DNA from: Prevotellaceae bacterium
GTDB lineage: Bacteria > Bacteroidota > Bacteroidia > Bacteroidales > Paludibacteraceae
DNA: 7,408 nt
Assembly: GCA_031255055.1 (NCBI GenBank)
Contig: JAIRTG010000179.1
Span: forward strand, 1-7,408
Direction of reading: 5' to 3'
Position 1 is the first letter of the stretch. Each line of letters starts with the position of its first letter. Positions 1 to 4,910 of this stretch are shown piece after piece. Made by a program: the position numbers and the translations under genes. Below the pieces are notes generated by a model. The model had not been told where the DNA came from and made no database searches. It was given only the letters and a program-made list of their open reading frames with translations.

Positions 1-427
1 TTCGGAAGATGGAGGAGAATTGAATCTCTGTGCGGGAATCGGCGATCGCTGCGCCTGAACAGTCCTTTTCCGCCCGGGAACCGGTGATGTCAGGGTGTGA
101 GCGGGCTGTTTCTGTGCGGAATTATTCCCTGTCCTGCCGTCGTTGGGCGTATGTGTAACGGCGGTTTGTCCGAACCGCGTTTCCGGTGATTCGGATGATT
201 TGTGTGACGGATATTCCTCCGCTGCTTTTTGTTGAAAATAAGGGGCGGTAACATGCAACTCCCGCGTAACGGCGGATGACGGGGGTACCCGATCCCTTTC
301 CTGTGGAGAAATCCACCGGCTATCGAGACGGCGTCGCTACGCGACTTGCGCGGTTGTCGCCAAACAAGGGGGTAATAAGGTTCCCGTATATGTTGTTATC
401 CGGGCTACTGAGGTTGTTTTGTTGTTA

Positions 428-447
428 AAATCAGGTGGAAATCAGGT
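428..447. repeat. Short direct repeat, possible protein-binding site
   Basis: The 9-mer AAATCAGGT occurs at 428-436 and again at 439-447, so the copies are 11 bp apart, about one helical turn. It sits roughly 135-155 bp upstream of the nuclease start. A hairpin with 5-bp arms (TTCGC at 450-454, GCGAA at 460-464) follows directly. Phased direct repeats can be regulator sites, but a 9-bp repeat may also be chance. Confidence 0.3.
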
Positions 448-516
448 TATTCGCTTGCGGCGAAACATCTCTATTTGCTGTTATACGAGACGCCCGACGA
501 CAAAATATAGCACAGA

Positions 517-548
517 TTAGGCAATAACCGAAATATTACATATCTTTA
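517..548 (+). promoter_or_regulatory. Weak candidate Bacteroidetes promoter for the Rpn-family nuclease
   Basis: TATCTTTA at 541-548 matches the Bacteroidetes -7 element TAnnTTTG except for the last base. TTAG at 517-520 is a three-of-four match to the -33 element TTTG, with a 20-bp spacer. Initiation would fall around 555, leaving a leader of about 25-30 nt before the ATG at 582. Both elements are imperfect and the region is AT-rich, so this is only a candidate. Confidence 0.3.
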
Positions 549-581
549 TCCCGCAATTATTACATTCAAAATAAATATTTC

Positions 582-1607
582 ATGAAAAATAACTTTATTC
601 GTTTCGACTGGGCGGCCAAACGACTGCTGAGGCAAAAGTCCAATTTTGTTATACTGGAGGGTCTACTGTCCACCCTGCTGAAAGAAGATATCCATATCGT
701 GCGTATGCTGGAAAGCGAAAGCAACAAAGAAGAAGTCTCCGATAAGTTTAACCGGGTGGATATGCTGGCCCAAAACAGTGATGGAGAACTGATTATCATC
801 GAAGTCCAGAATACCCGTGAACCGGACTATTTCCACCGAATGCTCTACGGCGTCTCGAAAGCAATCACCGAATATATCCAAGAAGGTGACGAGTACGAGA
901 CGGTCAGAAAACTCTATTCGATCAACATCGTCTACTTCGGTCTGGGACAGGGAGATGATTATATCTATTACGGAAGTACCAAATTTGTCGGTCTTTATAA
1001 AAACGACGTGCTGAAACTGTCCAAACATCAGCAAGAGCAGTTCACATACCAGGACGCAGGTGATTTGTTTCCGGAATACTATGTCCTTCGCGTGAATAAG
1101 TTTGACAAAAAAGTCGTCACGTCGCTCGACGAATGGATGCTCTTCCTGAAAACAGGCGATATTCCCGAAAACGTTACCGCCAAAGGCTTGTCCGAAGCAC
1201 GCGAATTGCTGCGGATAGACCGTATGAATCAGGCGGAACGGTCGGCTTATAACGCGCATACGGAAGCCTTGCGGTACCAAAAGAGCGTCATCCAAACGGG
1301 CTTAATCGAAGGACGAATGGAGGGACTTACCGAAGGACGTGCCGAAGGATTGGCCGAAGGGTTGGAAAAAGGACGGGCCGAAGGGTTGGAAAAAGGATTG
1401 GCGAGAGGGTTGGCTAAAGGGTTGGAAAAAGGACGGGCCGAAGGATTGGCCGAAGGGTTGGAAAAAGGTGCGGAAAAAATGCTGGAAGATATTATCCTGA
1501 CAAGTAGCAATACGGGACTCTCAATTGAAGCTATCGCCCGAATTACCGGATTTACAGCCGGCAAAATCTCCAAAATCCTTAAACAACACTCAAAAATAAC
1601 CACATAA
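582..1607 (+). CDS. Rpn / PDDEXK_2 family PD-(D/E)XK nuclease (annotated in many genomes as a putative transposase)
   Basis: The product has 341 aa and is probably a cytoplasmic DNA nuclease. The restriction-endonuclease-like core covers roughly residues 5-190. The catalytic signature is visible as VD60 followed by the strand IIIEVQN with E74 and Q76, the D...ExQ form of PD-(D/E)XK seen in this family. Residues 200-240 are helical and charged. Residues 240-296 have a glycine at every fourth position (EGLx/EKGR type units). The C-terminus (GLSIEAIARITGFTAGKI) is the small helical motif that commonly ends these proteins, so the gene looks complete. Members are called transposases by similarity, but characterised E. 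coli Rpn proteins are nucleases that promote RecA-independent recombination, and some act against phage. No terminal inverted repeats are seen here. The ATG at 582 is chosen because the next in-frame ATG, at 702, would remove the conserved N-terminus. There is no clear Shine-Dalgarno sequence. In-frame internal ATGs at 1224 and 1317 could give a small C-terminal protein. The gene converges with the regulator across a GC-rich spacer. Confidence 0.88.
   Translation: MKNNFIRFDWAAKRLLRQKSNFVILEGLLSTLLKEDIHIVRMLESESNKEEVSDKFNRVDMLAQNSDGELIIIEVQNTREPDYFHRMLYGVSKAITEYIQEGDEYETVRKLYSINIVYFGLGQGDDYIYYGSTKFVGLYKNDVLKLSKHQQEQFTYQDAGDLFPEYYVLRVNKFDKKVVTSLDEWMLFLKTGDIPENVTAKGLSEARELLRIDRMNQAERSAYNAHTEALRYQKSVIQTGLIEGRMEGLTEGRAEGLAEGLEKGRAEGLEKGLARGLAKGLEKGRAEGLAEGLEKGAEKMLEDIILTSSNTGLSIEAIARITGFTAGKISKILKQHSKITT
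1299..1469 (+). repeat. Intragenic 12-bp tandem repeat encoding a Gly-x-x-x run
   Basis: Fifteen consecutive glycine codons lie exactly 12 bp apart (residues 240 to 296 of the nuclease), with unit types such as EGLA, EGLE, KGRA and RGLA. Parts are identical at the DNA level. Bases 1341-1372 equal 1437-1468 (32 bp, offset 96 = 8 units), and 1357-1384 equal 1417-1444 (28 bp, offset 60 = 5 units). All offsets are multiples of 12, so unit gain or loss would keep the reading frame. Similar Gly-rich tetrapeptide runs near the C-terminus are known in this nuclease family. Confidence 0.9.
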
Positions 1608-1610
1608 CCG

Positions 1611-1697
1611 GACGGGGCGTTGCGGGGCGGAGCCCCGCAGAGGGGGTAGCGGAAGACCGCGCAGCGGGCTGAAGCGAGGGGGAGACTTCCCCCCCCT
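1611..1697. other. GC-rich cluster of consecutive hairpins between convergent genes (possible terminator or interspersed repeat)
   Basis: In 1611-1690, 60 of 80 bases are G or C, far above the flanking genes. Four inverted repeats follow one another: TGCGGGGC/GCCCCGCA (1621-1628 with 1632-1639, loop GGA), GCGG/CCGC (1649-1652 with 1657-1660, loop AAGA), CAG/CTG (1662-1664 with 1669-1671), and GGGGGA/TCCCCC (1678-1683 with 1688-1693, loop GACT). The spacer lies between the nuclease stop at 1607 and the regulator stop at 1713, so it could end both transcripts. No T-tract follows on either strand, so a classical intrinsic terminator is not shown. The compact GC-rich hairpin layout also fits an interspersed palindromic repeat. 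Confidence 0.5.
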
Positions 1698-1712
1698 ACT
1701 TCTCTTTCCGTA

Positions 1713-4610
1713 TCAGAAATTTTGCAGATACTCCGTCAGATTGATGTCCCGACTCAGATTCAATTTTTTACGCAGACGGTAACGATTCATTTCCACGCTC
1801 CGGAAAGACATATTCATCAACGGCGCAATGTCTTTTGAACATAAACCCATTTTCAAATAAGCACATAATTTTTTATCGCTCACCGTGAGCGCCGAAAACT
1901 GTTCGCCCAACCGTTTCAGGTAGTTTTCATAAACCATGTCGAAATTGGCCTCAAACTTTTTCCAGTTATCATCCCGTTCGATGTTCTTCTTAATATCATC
2001 CTGCATCGTCAGCAGCCGTTTCAGAATATTGGCCGGTTCTTTGGAGCTTCTGATCTCATTGGCCATCTTGTCGAGATGCTGACTTATTTCGAGCAGTATT
2101 TCATTTTTGCGGATAAGGTTCATCGTGGAGCTTGCCAGTTCTTGCGACTTGTGCCTCAGTTCGTATTGCAGTTTCTGATTTTTCAACGAAACAATTTCCT
2201 TTTCTTTCTCCCGCGAGTCGGCTTTGAAACGTTCTTCCTGCTCCTGCATTTCCTTTTCCTTCCGCTCCTTCATTTCGAGCGCACCTTTCTCGGAACGCTT
2301 ATCTATGAAAATTACCAGCAAACACAAACCTAACAGCAATAGAATGAAATAGAATACCAACGCCGGCCAACTTTGGTACCAGGGAGGCAGGATGATGAAC
2401 TGATAGGTCGCTTCGCCCGTTTCGCTATCCAATGCGCTTTCGGCCCTGACCTTGAACGTGTAAGTCCCGCTCGGTAACTTGGTGTACTCCTTGACATTCG
2501 TGGGCGTGAAAGCCGACCAGTCGCTGTCGTAATTCTCCAAAAAACAACTGTAATTCACCGGAACATCGTCCCGGTATTCAGGCGCTACAAACTCAAAACG
2601 AATGGAATTTTCCTTGTACCGAAACTCCGGAATAAACGTCCGGTCGGAGAGATAGCTCCCGATCAGCGAATCCTTTTCTCCGGTGAGATACACATCCCGT
2701 ATGCCTACCTTTGTCTGTCCGTGTCCGCTGTTTCTTTTCGATGTGTCAATCCAGGCAAAACCGTTTTCGGTGTTGATGATAACGTTCCTGTCGCTCACAA
2801 AATTGAAATGTCGAAATCCGGGAATCAGTTTGTTTATCAGGGTGGCAAACGAAGTCCTGTCGAACTGATAACTGCCGTCGCTTTCGTGTATCGCCAGTTC
2901 GACGCTCCAGGGCGTTGTCATCCAGACGTCGCCGTTTGCTGTCCTGTCTAACCCGACGGCCGAAGGAAAATAACCGAAAATAGCTTCTATGTCCTCTGCA
3001 TGTTTCATCCTGTCGGTCGCCTTGTCGTACTCGAAAAAACCGCCGTCGCTCGAAAAAATAAGGCGATCGTCCATCTTATATAACGTATTGTTCCGGTTGG
3101 TATAGAAACCCTTGGAGGTGTCAAAAGCTTCCGGCGAAACACTGTCCAACGACGCATTGAACGTCAGCTTTGAAATCCCTTTCATCCAGTGCGCAAACCA
3201 GATATTGCCCTCTTCGTCCTCTTCAAAACCGGCGCCGCTGTCGTCAAAACCCTTGACGAAATGAGAAAGCGCCCATCTCCCCTGCGTTTTCTTCAAGATG
3301 AAAAATCCGTGATAGGAGGAGCCTAAAATACATCCGGGATGTTTTTTCAGTTCGTAGAAGCTCCACGTTCCGGGTATATTCCCGATGCTTTCGGCCCGCC
3401 CGTTTTTGATGATGAAAGCGCCGTGGTCGGTTCCGCAAAATAGTTGGCCGTCGATTTCGTGCAAACACCAAACTTGTCCCTGCATGTTCGGTACCAGTTG
3501 GACGTCTAAAGCATAAGGCGTATTTCGCACCGGATAATCCGTCACATACAAACCCTGATTCGTCCCCAGATACAGTTGTCCGTCCTTTATCAGCGACGTA
3601 TATCCGCTGCCGTACATCTGACTGTTGCCGAATAAATCGTAGACAGGGGAATTGATTTGAACGTAATCAATCCCCCTGTCCAGTCCGAGCCACAGATTGT
3701 CCTGAAAATCATACTTCACACTCAATACCGTGTTGTTCTGGAGTCCGGTGTGGGTATTTGAAAAGATAGTCGTATTTTCTTTCAGGTTTTTAACAACCAG
3801 TCCGTTTCTCACCGTCCCGACGGCCAGGTTGTCGTTTTTTATATCGGCACAGAAAACCTGATTTTCCGACAAAAAACGGTCGATATCCGTCTTGTAAGCG
3901 TTTGTCCGGGTACCGTCAAACACAAACAGTCCGTGAAAATCGGTTACGAACAAAATGCTGTTTTCGTTGAACGGCAGGATGGCGCATAGCTTTTTATGTT
4001 GGAGTATTTCCGATTTCGGCAGGGGGATAAACAATTCGCCGCTTTTCATAAAAACACCTTCCCGTTCGATCGAAATCAGATACATGTCGTGCACGACGCC
4101 CGAACAGTCGATCCTGTTTTGGAAATTATACCTTGTCAGTCGCCGGTCTTTGTACCGGAAAATTTCTTTTCCCCCCTGAAAGAAGACTTCATTACCGGCT
4201 TTTTGTATTTTCCATATCTCATTAAAATCATTTTTCTCCCCGTCGATTGTTTCCGACAGCGAATGATAGATCAAAATACCGTTCCGATTGCGTTCATAGT
4301 AGCCGAATTCGTTGAACGCACCGGCATAAATCCGATCCGATTCCTCATCGCAGTACAGCGCCCTGACATTGGTATGGTTGCTGATAGGATACAGCGTCCA
4401 GCGATTACCGTCGAACTCCACCAGTCCGGTGTTGTTTGCAAAATACATCCAATTATTTTCGTGCTGCACAACATCCCAGTTTTGCGTACCCGCTTTCATT
4501 GTCCGGCGACTAAAGTTCCGAACCGTCGGGTGAATGCCGTAAACCGGCGAGAGGTAACCAAAATACAGCAGAAAAATTCCTGATAATACCCTTTTAATAG
4601 ACGTAAGCAT
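1713..4610 (-). CDS. Transmembrane one-component regulator: beta-propeller, Y_Y_Y domain, LuxR-type HTH
   Basis: The product is a 965-aa inner-membrane transcription regulator. A signal sequence covers residues 1-25 (cleavage near SPVYG). Residues about 26-640 carry recurring propeller-blade motifs, for example NLWLGLDRGI (305), GQLYLGTNQGLYV (344), GQLFCGTDHGAFI (388) and GNIWFAHWMKGISKL (468). A Y_Y_Y domain covers about 660-742 (Y679, Y687, Y694, Y709, Y717) and is followed by PPWYQSW. One membrane helix lies at about 749-769, then a charged coiled coil to about 850. The C-terminal HTH covers about 905-962 (SKDIAPLMNMSFRSVEMNRY). No histidine-kinase, ATPase or receiver domain is present, so ligand binding in the periplasm is probably passed directly to the DNA-binding end. 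In Bacteroidetes such proteins usually control neighbouring carbohydrate genes, and this one is divergent from a glycosidase. The frame opens at 4745, but the start at 4610 (or 4634) is preferred because only it puts the signal sequence at the N-terminus. The ligand is unknown. Confidence 0.9.
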   Translation of the reverse strand: MLTSIKRVLSGIFLLYFGYLSPVYGIHPTVRNFSRRTMKAGTQNWDVVQHENNWMYFANNTGLVEFDGNRWTLYPISNHTNVRALYCDEESDRIYAGAFNEFGYYERNRNGILIYHSLSETIDGEKNDFNEIWKIQKAGNEVFFQGGKEIFRYKDRRLTRYNFQNRIDCSGVVHDMYLISIEREGVFMKSGELFIPLPKSEILQHKKLCAILPFNENSILFVTDFHGLFVFDGTRTNAYKTDIDRFLSENQVFCADIKNDNLAVGTVRNGLVVKNLKENTTIFSNTHTGLQNNTVLSVKYDFQDNLWLGLDRGIDYVQINSPVYDLFGNSQMYGSGYTSLIKDGQLYLGTNQGLYVTDYPVRNTPYALDVQLVPNMQGQVWCLHEIDGQLFCGTDHGAFIIKNGRAESIGNIPGTWSFYELKKHPGCILGSSYHGFFILKKTQGRWALSHFVKGFDDSGAGFEEDEEGNIWFAHWMKGISKLTFNASLDSVSPEAFDTSKGFYTNRNNTLYKMDDRLIFSSDGGFFEYDKATDRMKHAEDIEAIFGYFPSAVGLDRTANGDVWMTTPWSVELAIHESDGSYQFDRTSFATLINKLIPGFRHFNFVSDRNVIINTENGFAWIDTSKRNSGHGQTKVGIRDVYLTGEKDSLIGSYLSDRTFIPEFRYKENSIRFEFVAPEYRDDVPVNYSCFLENYDSDWSAFTPTNVKEYTKLPSGTYTFKVRAESALDSETGEATYQFIILPPWYQSWPALVFYFILLLLGLCLLVIFIDKRSEKGALEMKERKEKEMQEQEERFKADSREKEKEIVSLKNQKLQYELRHKSQELASSTMNLIRKNEILLEISQHLDKMANEIRSSKEPANILKRLLTMQDDIKKNIERDDNWKKFEANFDMVYENYLKRLGEQFSALTVSDKKLCAYLKMGLCSKDIAPLMNMSFRSVEMNRYRLRKKLNLSRDINLTEYLQNF

Positions 4611-4688
4611 GGTGAATAGTTTAAAGTAGAACATTCGGTAAAAAAAATTATGAGTAAACAATTTTAGCTGTTTTTTGCAGATTGAATA

Positions 4689-4728
4689 GTCTGTTGAAAG
4701 ATGTTTTACAGCATAAAAACAAACAGAC
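4689..4728. promoter_or_regulatory. Nested inverted repeat in the divergent control region (possible operator or leader hairpin)
   Basis: Outer arms GTCTGTT (4689-4695) and AACAGAC (4722-4728) are perfectly complementary. Inside them, TGTTTT (4702-4707) and AAAACA (4716-4721) are also complementary. As a folded strand this gives a 7-bp stem, a one-sided 6-nt bulge (GAAAGA), a 6-bp stem and an 8-nt loop. It lies 79-118 bp upstream of the regulator start, on the regulator side of the glycosidase promoter. Weak -7-like sequences for the regulator (minus strand) lie on both sides: TATAATTG at 4750-4743 and TAAAATTG at 4666-4659. The element could therefore be in the leader or upstream of the promoter. 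Confidence 0.42.
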
Positions 4729-4816
4729 GATTGAAAATAAAACAATTATACCCTAAAGTGTAGAATAAATATTGAATTGGAACGGCGGGTGAAATGAGTT
4801 TTTGTGAAGCCGAAAA

Positions 4817-4849
4817 TTTGTTAAAACAATTCGATCTAACGTACATTTG
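4817..4849 (+). promoter_or_regulatory. Bacteroidetes-type promoter for the glycoside hydrolase gene
   Basis: TTTG at 4817-4820 matches the -33 element. TACATTTG at 4842-4849 matches the -7 element TAnnTTTG at every fixed position. The spacer is 21 bp, within the usual range for this promoter class. Transcription would start near 4855, giving a leader of about 55 nt to the ATG at 4911. The promoter lies inside the 5' extension of the open frame (4794), which argues that the extension is not translated. Confidence 0.65.
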
Positions 4850-4862
4850 TCAGGGAACAAAT
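4845..4862. promoter_or_regulatory. Perfect inverted repeat overlapping the -7 element (operator candidate)
   Basis: ATTTGT (4845-4850) and ACAAAT (4857-4862) form perfect 6-bp arms around a 6-bp centre. The left arm overlaps the -7 element and the right arm covers the expected start of transcription. A second dyad, TTGTT/AACAA (4818-4822 with 4825-4829), overlaps the -33 element, and the two centres lie exactly 30 bp apart. A protein bound here would control promoter access. As RNA it could instead form a weak hairpin at the very 5' end of the transcript. Confidence 0.38.
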
Positions 4863-4910
4863 CATATACTCAGGACATCAACATCAGGGGATACTAACCA
4901 TTCTATTTAC

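Larger units (their letters stand above)
1..581. other. Gene-poor left flank, possibly holding a decayed or truncated coding end
   Basis: No reading frame here can be called a gene with confidence. Plus-strand frames entering from the left edge stop at about 23, 56 and 87. On the minus strand the frame ending at 337-339 (TAG) is open from 336 to the left edge, 112 codons. It has no ATG, reads as a Pro/Ser/Thr/Gln-rich hydrophilic sequence, and could be the start of an unusual gene, a remnant, or chance. A second minus-strand frame (316-122, 64 codons with ATG) overlaps it and is not supported by anything else. A 10-bp direct repeat (gtaacggcgg) occurs at 155-164 and 266-275. From about 360 onwards the sequence becomes more AT-rich and looks like an ordinary upstream region of the gene at 582. 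Confidence 0.5.

Noticed and set aside
42..49. GCGATCGC octamer palindrome
   Set aside because: Single short occurrence with no repeat in the window, so it carries no evidence of function.
1299..1469. CRISPR-like array because of regular repeats
   Set aside because: The 12-bp units are contiguous with no unique spacers and are in frame within a protein-coding gene.
663..1603. Long minus-strand open frames antisense to the nuclease (663-1295 and 1247-1603), the second with a periodic Asn-Pro-Ser pattern
   Set aside because: They mirror the coding strand. The periodic product is the antisense of the 12-bp repeat, and the plus-strand frame has a recognisable nuclease core and conserved C-terminus.
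582..1607. Insertion sequence, because homologs are named transposase
   Set aside because: No terminal inverted repeats or target duplication are visible around the gene, and the family consists of nucleases that are not demonstrated transposases.
1621..1697. Classical Rho-independent terminator
   Set aside because: Strong GC stems are present but no T-run follows on either strand, so it is listed only as a structured element with possible terminator function.
1713..4610. Hybrid two-component system histidine kinase
   Set aside because: The periplasmic part resembles those sensors, but no HisKA, HATPase or receiver motif lies between the membrane helix and the HTH.
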